Counted from the stretch's first letter, positions 26,090 through 35,104 are shown. The stretch is DNA of 64,000 nt from DATKFM01 sp046154965 (GCA_046154965.1 JBJXDY010000035.1:28471-92470); one strand, 5' to 3'. Notes: a model not told the origin generated them from the sequence alone. Numbers and translations are program-made.

Positions 26090-26638
26090 ATGGAGAACTT
26101 CAAGCTTGTCAAGCGTATCAGCGTAGCGCCTTTGATGGCAGAGTTGAATGCGAAGTTCGCGTTGTTTGGCGTTGACACAAGTCGCCAGCAAAAGGTGCCG
26201 GAGCAGCGGGAGACCGAGACAATCTATCTTCGAAGCGCGGTGAAACCCTATCCGCCGGGCGTCGAGGGGCGAGACGTGCATGAAAGCCGGCGCACCAAGA
26301 TGTACTCGGAATTTCCAGTAATCACCGCATGGTTCGAGTCGTTCGTGAAGGAGATCGGCGGCGATCCCGGACGGGCAACGATTGTGAAGCTCAAGCCGCT
26401 GGGGCGTGTCTATCGGCATTTCGATCGCGGCGAATACTACCGGATTCGCGATCGCTACCATCTTGTTCTGCAGAGTGAAGCCGGAAGCCTGCTGACAAGC
26501 GGTGACGAACAGATGCGCATGCGGGAGGGCGAACTCTGGTGGTTCGACAACAAGAAGTTTCACGAAGCATACAATCTGTCCGAGCAACCGCGGATTCACA
26601 TGATCTTCGATGTGTTGCCGCTCGTCCTGAAGCGCTAG
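26090..26638 (+). CDS. aspartyl/asparaginyl beta-hydroxylase-like 2-oxoglutarate dioxygenase
   Basis: 182 residues. The AspH/LpxO-type core is visible: a first iron ligand histidine in RDRYHLVLQ (with upstream H-F-D-R-G-E-Y), a second in NKKFHEAYN, and the 2-oxoglutarate-binding arginine in PRIHMIFDV. Such enzymes use Fe(II), oxygen and 2-oxoglutarate to hydroxylate a protein side chain or, in LpxO, a lipid A acyl chain. I start it at the ATG at 26090 (MENFKLVKRI) with GGGAG about eleven bases upstream, since the frame upstream overlaps the GT61 gene. Its position 23 bases after the GT61 gene and its equally low G+C suggest the two act together on one surface molecule. The target is unknown. 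Confidence 0.8.
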   Translation: MENFKLVKRISVAPLMAELNAKFALFGVDTSRQQKVPEQRETETIYLRSAVKPYPPGVEGRDVHESRRTKMYSEFPVITAWFESFVKEIGGDPGRATIVKLKPLGRVYRHFDRGEYYRIRDRYHLVLQSEAGSLLTSGDEQMRMREGELWWFDNKKFHEAYNLSEQPRIHMIFDVLPLVLKR

Positions 26639-26809
26639 CGCACTTCAGAAGCTCGGGAGCGCCGGCTCGGACGGAGTAACCGGCAGGCGGCCGTGTGGAA
26701 GGCGAGCCTCTGACGGCCTCGCTGGACATAGGGGGCGGTTGGGCCCATCATGGAATCACGCTGAAAATTGGCGGTTTGGTCAGAACGAATTCACCAGCAA
26801 GAAAACCAC

Positions 26810-27901
26810 GTGTCGACCGGAATCCAACAAGCAGTATTGCCGGATAGGAATTCTGCGGCGCCGCTTGTCAGGCTGCGCGGCGTCTCCAAGCGCTACGGGC
26901 CGGTGACGGCGGTTCGGGAACAGGATCTCGATATCCGCCGCGGCGATTTTCTCGCCATCCTCGGCCCGTCAGGTTGCGGCAAGACCACGCTGTTGCGGAT
27001 CATCGGCGGTTTCGTCGCGCCGACGGCGGGCCGCATTGAGATCGACGGCCAGGATGTCACCGCGCTGTCGCCGGAGCGGCGGCCGACCAACACGGTGTTC
27101 CAGGGCTATGGCCTGTTTCCCCACATGACCGTGCGGCAGAACATCGCCTATGGCCTGAAAACGGCCAAACGCCCCAAGGATGAGATCGAGCGCCGGGTCG
27201 AGGAAGCCATCGCCCTGGTGCGGCTGCAGGATTTCGTCGAGCGCTCCATCGATCAATTGTCCGGCGGCCAGCAGCAGCGGGTCGCCCTGGCCAGGGCGCT
27301 GATCATGCGGCCGCGGGTGCTGTTGCTCGATGAGCCTCTGGCGGCGCTGGATCTGAAGCTGCGGCAGGCGATGCAGGACGAATTGCGCCGCATCCACAGC
27401 GAGATCGGCGGCACCTTCGTATTCGTCACCCATGACCAGGGCGAGGCGCTGGCGCTGGCCAACCGCATCGCCGTCATGGACCAGGGAATGATCGTGCAGC
27501 AGGGCACGCCGGAGGAGGTCTATGCCTCGCCGAAGACTCGCTTCGTTTCCACCTTCATCGGCGAAGCCAATGTGTTCTCCGGGCAGCGCCGCGGCGGCCT
27601 AATCCAGCTTGAGGCCGGCGCGACTCTGGCCGCCCCCGGTTCCGACGGTACGGTGACTGTGGTGGTGCGGCCGGAGAAAATGCATTTGGTCGCCGGAGCC
27701 AACGGTGCATCAATCGCGATCGATGGACAGCTTGCCGACGCCGTCTATCTGGGCTCGTTCATCAAATATGTCGTGAAACTGACCAACGGCCAGCGAGTGA
27801 CGCTGCATAGCAGCGACATCGCCGGCCGGCGCGCCATCGCGGTCGGCGAGCCGGTCAAGGTCGGCTGGTCGTCAGGCGACCAGCGGGTGTTGGAAGAATG
27901 A
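26810..27901 (+). CDS. spermidine/putrescine-type ABC transporter ATP-binding protein (PotA-like)
   Basis: About 363 residues: an ABC ATPase domain followed by a C-terminal TOBE domain (about 285-360). The Walker A is GPSGCGKTTLL, the Q-loop FQGYGLFPH, the signature LSGGQQQRVALARAL, the Walker B VLLLDEPLAALD, and the switch histidine is in VTHDQGEALAL. No permease or binding protein is beside it; matching PotB-, PotC- and PotD-like genes lie 5.6-10 kb away on the other strand, so this is probably their energiser. The start is uncertain: a GTG at 26810 is chosen, while a TTG at 26768 would add 14 residues with no better ribosome site. Confidence 0.88.
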   Translation: MSTGIQQAVLPDRNSAAPLVRLRGVSKRYGPVTAVREQDLDIRRGDFLAILGPSGCGKTTLLRIIGGFVAPTAGRIEIDGQDVTALSPERRPTNTVFQGYGLFPHMTVRQNIAYGLKTAKRPKDEIERRVEEAIALVRLQDFVERSIDQLSGGQQQRVALARALIMRPRVLLLDEPLAALDLKLRQAMQDELRRIHSEIGGTFVFVTHDQGEALALANRIAVMDQGMIVQQGTPEEVYASPKTRFVSTFIGEANVFSGQRRGGLIQLEAGATLAAPGSDGTVTVVVRPEKMHLVAGANGASIAIDGQLADAVYLGSFIKYVVKLTNGQRVTLHSSDIAGRRAIAVGEPVKVGWSSGDQRVLEE

Positions 27902-27911
27902 CGCCGGGCCT

Positions 27912-28781
27912 CTAGCGCCGGCGCATGCGCGACGCGGCCTTCCAAACATCGATATTGACTTTGATAAAGGGCGAAATCGCATCGAGCAGGGCGTCGAAGT
28001 TCACCGGTTTGTACAGCAGGGCCGACACGTTGAATTCGCCCCGCCACCGCCGCTCCATGGCGAAATCGGGCTTCCGAGAATCTGTCGCACCGGTCAGCAG
28101 CACGACCGGAATCTGTTTCAGGATCGGCACAGCGCGCAGGCGCGACAGCAGATACTCGCCCGAACCGGCGGGCATCCAGTAGTCGGTAATGATGATATCC
28201 GGCGCCTCATTCACCGCCATCCACAATGCCTGCATTGCATTGGAGGCGGCAATTACTTCGACCTCACAGGCGCGCAGGCGGATTTGCATTGCGCGCCGGA
28301 GATCGGCGTCATCATCGACGAACAGCAGCCGCGGCAACCTGGACTTCTGATCGGGCTTTGGCAGCGGCGAGACCACCGCCTTTGCGACACTGGCAACGTC
28401 TCCGGCGTCGGTGACGATTCCGAGGATGCGGCAGGTTACCGGCCGCAGAGCGGCCCAGGTATCACCATCCTTCACGACATAGTGCGCGCCGAGTTCCTTG
28501 CAGCGGTCGATCGTCTCCTGATCGGAGCGTCCGGTGCAGAAGATCACGGGCAGCGGCGGAATCTTCGGATCCTGCAGCAGGCGCGCCGCGACATCGAGGC
28601 CATTTCCCGACGGCATATTGATGTCGAGGATCAGCAGATCCGGCGGGTTCTGCGAGACCTGCATCAGCACCTGTGCCCCATCGGATGCGGTGTCCACCCG
28701 CAGCCCCAGATTCTTGCAGCGCAGGGCCATGGCGTCCAAGAACGCCTTGTCGTCATCGGCAATCAGAATCGATTTCTTCAT
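27912..28781 (-). CDS. response regulator with two receiver domains and no output domain
   Basis: 289 residues. The first receiver (about 1-120) has the acidic pair in LIADDDK, the phospho-acceptor in LLILDINMP, T in FCTGR and K in YVVKDG. The second (about 148-270) has LLFVDDDADLR, the acceptor in IIITDYWMP, LTGATDS and YKPVN. Both look competent to be phosphorylated. With no DNA-binding or enzymatic output, it most likely relays or sinks phosphate or acts by protein contact. It ends ten bases from the convergent PotA-like gene, and eight bases separate it from the receiver gene upstream in the same three-gene signalling operon. Confidence 0.92.
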   Translation of the reverse strand: MKKSILIADDDKAFLDAMALRCKNLGLRVDTASDGAQVLMQVSQNPPDLLILDINMPSGNGLDVAARLLQDPKIPPLPVIFCTGRSDQETIDRCKELGAHYVVKDGDTWAALRPVTCRILGIVTDAGDVASVAKAVVSPLPKPDQKSRLPRLLFVDDDADLRRAMQIRLRACEVEVIAASNAMQALWMAVNEAPDIIITDYWMPAGSGEYLLSRLRAVPILKQIPVVLLTGATDSRKPDFAMERRWRGEFNVSALLYKPVNFDALLDAISPFIKVNIDVWKAASRMRRR

Positions 28782-28789
28782 TGCTCACC

Positions 28790-29200
28790 TCATACGCCGC
28801 TGGCGATGCGATCGGAAACACGGTCCTGAATCGCACAGGCCCGTTCCACCGCGATCATCAGCTTGCGGAAATCATAGGGTTTCTCCACGAATGAATGGGC
28901 GCCGAGAAGCAAGGCTTCGCGCTTCGCCCGCTCCGCCGTATTGGCGGATACGATAATGACGGGTATCATCTTCGTCAGGTCGTGCTGCTGCAGCTGCCGC
29001 AGCACTGTAAATCCGTCCATATCCGGCAGCCGCAAATCCAGCAGAATCACGTCGGGAAGGCCGGAAAGCGCCGCCGCCAGGCCGGTGGCACCATCATGCA
29101 TCACCGTCGCCTGATGGCCGGCGGCAGTCAGCCGCACGAAGAGTCCGCGCGCGATTTCGCGGTCGTCTTCGATCAGCGTAATCTTCAGGGGCCGGGTCAT
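28790..29200 (-). CDS. single-domain response regulator
   Basis: 136 residues, a lone receiver with IEDD acidic pair, phospho-acceptor aspartate in VILLDLRLPDMDG, S in IIVSANT and K in FVEKPYD. The ATG at 29200 is chosen because it opens the receiver's first beta strand (MTRPLKITLIEDD); the frame upstream runs inside the kinase gene. It starts seven bases after the kinase stop and is followed by the double-receiver gene, so the three genes form a signalling cassette: one kinase and three receiver domains, without a transcription factor. Confidence 0.92.
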   Translation of the reverse strand: MTRPLKITLIEDDREIARGLFVRLTAAGHQATVMHDGATGLAAALSGLPDVILLDLRLPDMDGFTVLRQLQQHDLTKMIPVIIVSANTAERAKREALLLGAHSFVEKPYDFRKLMIAVERACAIQDRVSDRIASGV

Positions 29201-29207
29201 CGTCGCC

Positions 29208-31373
29208 TCACGCCCGCTGCCGCAAATCTTCGCGGTCGTCGCACCGCCCGAGTCTCGCGAGCAAGGCCGGGGTTTGGCCCGGCAGGCGCCAGATGCCCAT
29301 CGGCTCCACCTCCAGGGCCGGCGAGCCATCGCCGATTTCCCCGTAGATTTCGCCGATGCGCTCCCTCAATTCCCGCGCCCGGGCACGGACTTCAACTTCC
29401 TGCTTATCGGGCGTTAACAAGACCCAAGATGCCGTGCCGACATGGAGCAGAAGCTCATCGCCCCGCACCTGCTGCTGCAGGATCGAATCGAAATCGGTGG
29501 CGATGGCTTCATCCATTTCCGCGGCAACATCGATGCGGATATCGGCAACGAAGAACAGATCGGACCGCTCGCGCGCGAGCTTGTCCACATACAGCGAGAC
29601 AATGCCGGCGGGATCGAAGATCGGCACGGTGAAGGAGAAAGTCGAGCCCTTGCCCAGGCTGCTTTGCACCGCAACATCGCCGAGATTGAGATCGACCAGC
29701 TCCCGGACGATGTTGAGGCCGAGACCGAATCCTTTTGCCGTGTCGCGCAGCCGCCCGGCCTGCTTGAAGCGCTCGAAGATCATCCCCAGCTTGTCCTGTG
29801 GAATCCCCGGGCCGTTGTCGGTGACGCCCATCTTGACTTGCGACGTCGCCGGCGAATGGCGCATCCACAGGGTCACGCCACCCTTGTCGCCGCCATATTT
29901 GAACGCATTGATGGCGAGGTTGACGAGAACGCGGCCGATCTTCTCGGCATCGCAATAGAGCGACGGCAAACCGTCTTCGATCTCCAGCTTGAACTCGACT
30001 CGGCTGGCCGCGGCCCGGCGGGTCAGCAAGGTCTCCACCCGCTCGACAATCTCCTGCACCGCGCATTCGCGCCGCGCGGCGCTGATCAGCCCGGCCTCCA
30101 GGCGGCTGAGATCGAGCATGTCGTTCACCAGTCCGTTGAGATCGTCGACCCGCGCACAGATCACGTGGAGATAGTGGCGCTGATCGTCGGTCAGGTCGCC
30201 CACCAGCCCTTCATTCATGATGGCGGCAAATTCGCGGATTACGGTCAGCGGCGTGCGGAATTCATGAGCCACATCGTCAACGAACTGGTGGGCGTCATCA
30301 TACATCTTCGCCAGCCGCTCATTGGTCATGGTCAGCAGGCCATTGGCCACACTAAGCGCCATTTCGGCAGCCTTGCGCTCGGACTCGTCGGTGACGAATC
30401 CGTCCCAGACGACATCGCCGTTCTCGCGGCGGTGAGGCAGCGCCTTAGCATGCAGCCACTTCGTCGACCCATCGGCATGCAGCACCCGATACTCGTGGGA
30501 CCAGGTGGTCAGCTCCTGCGCGGATTCCGCGATTGACTCCGTGATGGCGTCGATATCTTCCGGATGCACGGATTGCGTCAGCTTGGCGGAGTCGGCCATC
30601 GCCTCGTCGGCGCTGACGCCGAAGAGATCGATCAGGCGCGAACTCAGGAAGGGATACCGGACCTCGCCGTCGGCGGTCAGTTCCCGCTGAAAGACGACTC
30701 CAGGCATGTTGTCGGTGATGGAGTGGTACCGGCGCTCGCTCTCGGCGATCCGGACTTCGAGTTCCCGCCGCCGCTGCTCCTGGAGCAGCAGGGTGCCGAG
30801 AAACAGCGCGCCCAGCGGCAAGGCGACCGCTGCCGGCGGCAGAGCCGTTGCAATCAGCGAATTCGCCAGCTCCGTGGTCGGCAAATGCCACAAGCCGATC
30901 AGATAGCAAGGGACCAGCAGGCAGCCCAGCAGAAGCAGATGGGCAAAGCCCAGGCGCCGCCGGCGATGGCGCAGCAGGCTCCAGACGAACAAACCCGCCG
31001 CCGCCGCCGCCAGAATGCCGATTGTGCCCGCAATGCCACCCGCTCCACCCAGGCTGAGCCGATAGACCACGGCAAGCAGCGTGGCGATGACGCCGGCAAT
31101 CGGTCCGCCGACCGGCGCCGCCAGGGCGATCGGCACGGTGCTGCCATCCACGATAACGCCGGGCGCGACGGCCAGCGGCAGGGTCATGGCGAGCGCCGCC
31201 GTCAGGCCCAGGGCCAATCCGGTCAGCCAAGGTTCGAACCGGCTGGGCAGCCGGTGCAGCACGACCTTGAGCTGGGAGAGGGTCTTGATCTGGGTATAGG
31301 AGACCACGGCCACCGCCAGCAGCGCCAGATTGGCCGCGAGAGCCACCAGAATATCCTGGAACGTGAAGATCAT
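29208..31373 (-). CDS. sensor histidine kinase: 5TMR-LYT-like membrane sensor, PAS, HisKA, HATPase, degenerate GGDEF-like C-terminus
   Basis: 721 residues. The N-terminal membrane region (about 1-200) matches the LytS-type 5TM receptor pattern (ALAAPVGGPIAGVIATLLAVVYRL, GGAGGIAGTIG). A PAS/PAC pair follows (about 215-340, with RVLHADGSTKWLHAKALP). The kinase core is intact: H370 in VAHEFRTPL, N-box VNLAINAFKYGG, G1 TDNGPGIP and G2 GFGLGLNIV. After the kinase, about 130 residues resemble a GGDEF fold, but the signature position reads G-T-A-S-W (646-650), so it is not a diguanylate cyclase. The ATG at 31373 is preferred because it places the first membrane segment at the N-terminus; a TTG at 31421 is also open. 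The ligand is unknown; partners are probably the two receiver proteins downstream. Confidence 0.9.
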   Translation of the reverse strand: MIFTFQDILVALAANLALLAVAVVSYTQIKTLSQLKVVLHRLPSRFEPWLTGLALGLTAALAMTLPLAVAPGVIVDGSTVPIALAAPVGGPIAGVIATLLAVVYRLSLGGAGGIAGTIGILAAAAAGLFVWSLLRHRRRRLGFAHLLLLGCLLVPCYLIGLWHLPTTELANSLIATALPPAAVALPLGALFLGTLLLQEQRRRELEVRIAESERRYHSITDNMPGVVFQRELTADGEVRYPFLSSRLIDLFGVSADEAMADSAKLTQSVHPEDIDAITESIAESAQELTTWSHEYRVLHADGSTKWLHAKALPHRRENGDVVWDGFVTDESERKAAEMALSVANGLLTMTNERLAKMYDDAHQFVDDVAHEFRTPLTVIREFAAIMNEGLVGDLTDDQRHYLHVICARVDDLNGLVNDMLDLSRLEAGLISAARRECAVQEIVERVETLLTRRAAASRVEFKLEIEDGLPSLYCDAEKIGRVLVNLAINAFKYGGDKGGVTLWMRHSPATSQVKMGVTDNGPGIPQDKLGMIFERFKQAGRLRDTAKGFGLGLNIVRELVDLNLGDVAVQSSLGKGSTFSFTVPIFDPAGIVSLYVDKLARERSDLFFVADIRIDVAAEMDEAIATDFDSILQQQVRGDELLLHVGTASWVLLTPDKQEVEVRARARELRERIGEIYGEIGDGSPALEVEPMGIWRLPGQTPALLARLGRCDDREDLRQRA

Positions 31374-31552
31374 GTCCGCGCCGCCGGTTGATGCCGAGTC
31401 GGCCCCCGAAGCCTTCTCCAAGCCCTGGCATTATCGGGGCGGCGTGGTTAAGCCGGGGTCTCGTTTTGCCCGGTCAAGATCGCGGCCGGCGCGTTTAAGT
31501 ATTTGATTCATAGCAAAAAAAGATAAAGAGCCCTGCGCTGCCGCGGTGCGTC

Positions 31553-32470
31553 TTACCGTGGCACCGCCGACAGCGCGGCGCCGATGATGCCGGCCTCGGC
31601 ACCGAGCGCTGCGGCCAGGATCGGCAAGCGCCGCGCATCCTCGGCAAAAACATGCTGGCGGATTGCGGTTACCAGACGATCGCCATAGAGGCCGCCCGCA
31701 AGGCCCAACCCGCCACCGATGACCACGGCCTCCGGGTCCAGCATGTTGATCATCTGGCCGATCGTGGCGCCGGTGGCCAGGGCCGCGTCGGAGATGACCG
31801 CCGCAGCATCGGCATCGCCGCCGCCGGCGGCGGCGAGCACGGTTTCGCCATCGCTGACCGCACGGCCGGAGCGTTTGGCGTAGGCGCTGGCAATGCCCGG
31901 TCCGGCTGCGATTTCCTCCAGCACCGGTGCATGAACCTCGCCGCAGGCGCTGCATCTGGTCCATTGCCGGTGCGTCGCAAAGTGAATGGCGTAACCGCGC
32001 GCGCCCTCAAAAGGCTTCCCATCCTCCACCAGGCAGTAGCTCATGCCGGTGCCGATGGTGACGTAGCAGAAGATCCGGTGGCTCTGCCCGGCGCCGAAGC
32101 GAGCTTCGGCCCGAGCAGCAGCACGCACATCGGAGTCAAGACACGCTGGGGCGATTTCGCTGAGCTGCCGGCCGGCCGGAAGATCGCGCCAGTCGAACAG
32201 ATGCGCGCTTCGCACTTGACCATCGGGCGAGACTAATTGCGGGAGGCCGACGCCGATGCCGGCTACTGCGATGCCGAGCGCCCGAGCCTCGGCGGCAAGG
32301 CCGCCGGCCTGGGCCAGCACATCAGCAAGTACGGCATCGCCGCCGCGCTGCGGCAAGGTCGGCTGATGCCGCCGTGAGCGGATGGAGCCGCTGACCAAGT
32401 CGACGAGACCGCCGGCGATCTTGGTGCCGCCGACATCGATGCCGATAGCATGGCTTACTGGGTCTATCAT
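31553..32470 (-). CDS. ROK family sugar kinase-like protein
   Basis: 305 residues with the ROK N-terminal phosphate motif (IGIDVGGTKIAGGLV) and a second ATP motif (YVTIGTGMSYCLVEDG), followed by the C-terminal LDPEAVVIGGG. No helix-turn-helix is present, so it is a kinase-type rather than repressor-type ROK protein. Its zinc site is altered: where ROK kinases have C-x-C-G-x2-G-C-x-E, this has C-S-A-C-G-E-V-H-A-P followed by VLEE, so only two of the cysteines are in place. It is 40 bases downstream of the NagB-like gene on the same strand. Together they suggest amino-sugar or related sugar handling, but the substrate is unknown. Confidence 0.85.
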   Translation of the reverse strand: MIDPVSHAIGIDVGGTKIAGGLVDLVSGSIRSRRHQPTLPQRGGDAVLADVLAQAGGLAAEARALGIAVAGIGVGLPQLVSPDGQVRSAHLFDWRDLPAGRQLSEIAPACLDSDVRAAARAEARFGAGQSHRIFCYVTIGTGMSYCLVEDGKPFEGARGYAIHFATHRQWTRCSACGEVHAPVLEEIAAGPGIASAYAKRSGRAVSDGETVLAAAGGGDADAAAVISDAALATGATIGQMINMLDPEAVVIGGGLGLAGGLYGDRLVTAIRQHVFAEDARRLPILAAALGAEAGIIGAALSAVPR

Positions 32471-32510
32471 TGCAGGCGCCGGCGATCAGCCTGGAGACAG
32501 CGCTGCGCTA

Positions 32511-33341
32511 TCACGCGCCGGCGGCGGCGCGATCCAGGAAAACCCGCCCGTTCTTGCAGGCGTGGATGATCGTTGCCGGCCAGGCGGGATCGAACTCTTT
32601 GGCCGCCCAGACCCGGCGCGCGGTCGCCTTCTTGTGCGAGCCGTGGATCACCAGCACCGCTTCCTTTGAGTATCTGCAGATCGTGCCCAAGCCGATGGTG
32701 ACGCCGTGGCTCGGCACCGCCTCCAGCGAGCCAAATTCGGGAAAGGTCTCCAGATTGTCACGCCTGGTCTCTTCCGCAAGCTCCTGGATATGGGCGCCGC
32801 TGTCGAGGGCCACGCCCGGCGGATTGAAGGCGACATGGCCGTCGGAAGCGCCGCTTGCCAAGAGGAAAAGATCTATGCCGCCGGCGGATTCGATCCGGGC
32901 GTCATAGGCGGCCGGATCGGCCGGGTCCGGCACCCAGATGTTCTCCAGGGGCAGCCAGTATTCCTGCGGCAACTCGTCGTTCAACTGGCCGCGGATTTCC
33001 CGGCGGGCAAAACTGACGCAACCATAGGGCGCATCGGCCGGACAATTTTCGAATCTCCCGTCGGCGAAACGATGAAGATACTCGTCCATCATGACGATGA
33101 CGAGCCGCGACAGGTCCTGGCGGGTCTTGCCGACAAGCTGCGCCAACGCCTGGTAGGTGCTGCGCAAGCTGCGTCCACCAGGACAGCCGAGCAGATACGG
33201 CAGCCCCTGGCCGCCGGCGACACGGATCCGCTCCAGGATCTCGGCCGCCAGGACGCGGCCCAGCACCTGGGAGTTATCGAAGACCGTGACGGATGCGACC
33301 ATGGAGGGCGACGGATAAGAGGGATTACTGCCGGGTTCCAT
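32511..33341 (-). CDS. glucosamine-6-phosphate isomerase / 6-phosphogluconolactonase family protein
   Basis: About 276 residues of the NagB fold. The phosphate loop (LLGCPGGRSLRSTYQAL), the catalytic-region aspartate in MMDEYL, and GGIDLFLLASGASDGHVAF are preserved, with the active-site D-G-H. The glutamate that follows in true glucosamine-6-phosphate deaminase (N-E-P) is proline here (N-P-P-G), so activity on that substrate is doubtful. The ATG at 33341 is chosen, though its ribosome site is poor; an ATG at 33302 would trim 13 residues. It lies 149 bases after the PotC-like permease and 40 before the ROK gene, perhaps in one long operon, which would link it to whatever the ABC system imports. 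Confidence 0.85.
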   Translation of the reverse strand: MEPGSNPSYPSPSMVASVTVFDNSQVLGRVLAAEILERIRVAGGQGLPYLLGCPGGRSLRSTYQALAQLVGKTRQDLSRLVIVMMDEYLHRFADGRFENCPADAPYGCVSFARREIRGQLNDELPQEYWLPLENIWVPDPADPAAYDARIESAGGIDLFLLASGASDGHVAFNPPGVALDSGAHIQELAEETRRDNLETFPEFGSLEAVPSHGVTIGLGTICRYSKEAVLVIHGSHKKATARRVWAAKEFDPAWPATIIHACKNGRVFLDRAAAGA

Positions 33342-33490
33342 TACATGATTTCCAGCCGGGCGCAAACGGGCTGATGACCACGGCGGCTGCAGATGCGGCA
33401 ATCATCTGGGGCCGTCTGGAATATCAAGGCGTTGCCCGGCGTAGTTTCGCCATGCGGTAGACTCGGACACGCCAAACACTTCTCCCTTGG

Positions 33491-34270
33491 CTAACCCCGG
33501 TAGCGCGTGAGTCGCAGGGCGATGAGCGTGGTGCCGACGGTCATGACCAGGATGAGCGTACCCACGGCATTGGCCGCCGGCGTCAGGGAGGTGCGGATCA
33601 TGCCGAAGACGAAGGTCGGCAGCGTAACGCCGCCGCCGATCGTGAAATTCGTGATGATGAAGTCGTCGATCGACAGCGACACCGCGATCAGCGCGGCGCC
33701 CACGACCGTCGGGCGGATGATCGGCAGGGTCACCGTGAAGAAGGCCCGAAGCGGCGATGCGCCGAGGTCGCGGGCACTCTCCACCACCCGATAGTCGAAG
33801 TTGCGCATCCGCGCATAGACCACGAGCACGACGAAGGGCAAGGTGAAGAGCAGGTGGCTGAGGATGACCGTTCCCAGTGTTAGCGGAATGCCGGCAAGCT
33901 GCGTATAGAAGGTGCGCAGCGAAACCGCGAGCAGCAAGGGCGGAAGCATCAGCGGCAGGCAGAGCAGCGCCGTCAGCGACTGCGCCCGCCTGACATCGAT
34001 GCGGGACAATCCCATGGCCGCCATCGTGCCGATGATGGCCGAGATCACGCCGACGGTCGAACCGATGGTCAGGCTGTTCTTCAGCGCCGGGACGAATTCC
34101 GGATCATCCACCATCGCCCGCCACCACTGCAGCGACGGATAATCGATGGGAAACGCGGCAATACCTCTGTTGGTGAAGGAGAACAGCACGACGAGGATCA
34201 GCGGCGTCAGCAGAAAGATGACATAGAGAGCGCCGACAAAGCGCCAGACAACATTGCCAGTCCTATTCAT
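33491..34270 (-). CDS. spermidine/putrescine-type ABC permease (PotC-like)
   Basis: 259 residues with six membrane segments and the family EAA loop (VVESARDLGASPLRAFFTVTLPIIRPTVVG, hallmark E-S-A-R-D-L-G-A). It pairs with the PotB-like permease directly upstream; the ATG at 34270 overlaps that gene's stop in an ATGA, the usual sign of translational coupling. The open frame is longer, but upstream residues are an overlap with the PotB gene and lack a membrane-protein character. It should import a small organic cation or amine-like solute using the PotD-like binding protein and, probably, the PotA-like ATPase 5.6 kb away. Confidence 0.92.
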   Translation of the reverse strand: MNRTGNVVWRFVGALYVIFLLTPLILVVLFSFTNRGIAAFPIDYPSLQWWRAMVDDPEFVPALKNSLTIGSTVGVISAIIGTMAAMGLSRIDVRRAQSLTALLCLPLMLPPLLLAVSLRTFYTQLAGIPLTLGTVILSHLLFTLPFVVLVVYARMRNFDYRVVESARDLGASPLRAFFTVTLPIIRPTVVGAALIAVSLSIDDFIITNFTIGGGVTLPTFVFGMIRTSLTPAANAVGTLILVMTVGTTLIALRLTRYRG

Positions 34271-35103
34271 CGCGGCCGCCAAGTTTTGATTGAGGCACTG
34301 ACGACAAGGACAATCACGAATGATGCGAATAGCACGATGAAGGACGTCGCAGCACCCAGCGGCGGATTGAGGGCGCGGCCGAACATGTCCTGTATGTTGC
34401 TGCCGATCATGCTGATCGTGCCGCCCACGAAAGCGGGCGTGACATAGTCGCCGACCGATACCAGGAAGCAGAGGGCGAAGGCGGCAATCAGGCCGGTATG
34501 GCAGCGGGGAATGACGATATCGCTGAGGGCGCGCCACCCGCTGGCGCCAAGGTCCCTGGCGGATTCCATCTCGATATCGGTGATGCCGCGCATGCTGGAA
34601 TAGATCGGCAGGACAGCCAACGGCAGCAGAAAATGCACGAGCGTCACGACCACTGCGCCGGGATTGTAGAACAGGAACGTCAGCGGCGCGTCGATCAGCC
34701 CCAGCGCTTCGAGCGCGGTATTGAGAACGCCTTCATTCCCCAGAATGGTTTTCCAGGCGTAGATCTTCATGAGATAGCCGCCGAACAAGGTGATGATCGC
34801 CGCGAACAGCAGCAGCTGACCATAGCGGCCGGCCTTGAAGCGCACGATGTAGGCGAAGACGAAGCCCAGGATCGTGGTGACGATGCCGATGACGAGCGAC
34901 AGCTCCAGCGTGAACAGAAGCACGCTCCATTGCTGCTCGATCGATTTGAGGTAGTTCGCAAAGGTGAAATCGGCATGCAGCTTGTAGAGCTTGACGCTCC
35001 AGAAGCTGACGACGAAATAGAACAACGACGAAGCGCCGAACAGGCCGGTGAAGATCAGCGCCGCCGGCGCCAGCTGCAGCGAAATGACGCGGCGTTCGCT
35101 CAT
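34267..35103 (-). CDS. spermidine/putrescine-type ABC permease (PotB-like)
   Basis: 278 residues, six membrane segments. It carries the coupling loop as DIEMESARDLGASGWRALSDIVIPRC and the typical YLMKIYAWKTILGNEG loop (about 125-140). The ATG at 35103 starts one base after the stop of the SDR gene (TGA-G-ATG), so the three genes SDR, potB-like and potC-like are read together. The periplasmic half should receive solute from the PotD-like protein. The frame upstream of this ATG overlaps the SDR gene and is not used. Confidence 0.92.
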   Translation of the reverse strand: MSERRVISLQLAPAALIFTGLFGASSLFYFVVSFWSVKLYKLHADFTFANYLKSIEQQWSVLLFTLELSLVIGIVTTILGFVFAYIVRFKAGRYGQLLLFAAIITLFGGYLMKIYAWKTILGNEGVLNTALEALGLIDAPLTFLFYNPGAVVVTLVHFLLPLAVLPIYSSMRGITDIEMESARDLGASGWRALSDIVIPRCHTGLIAAFALCFLVSVGDYVTPAFVGGTISMIGSNIQDMFGRALNPPLGAATSFIVLFASFVIVLVVSASIKTWRPR

Positions 35104-35104
35104 C

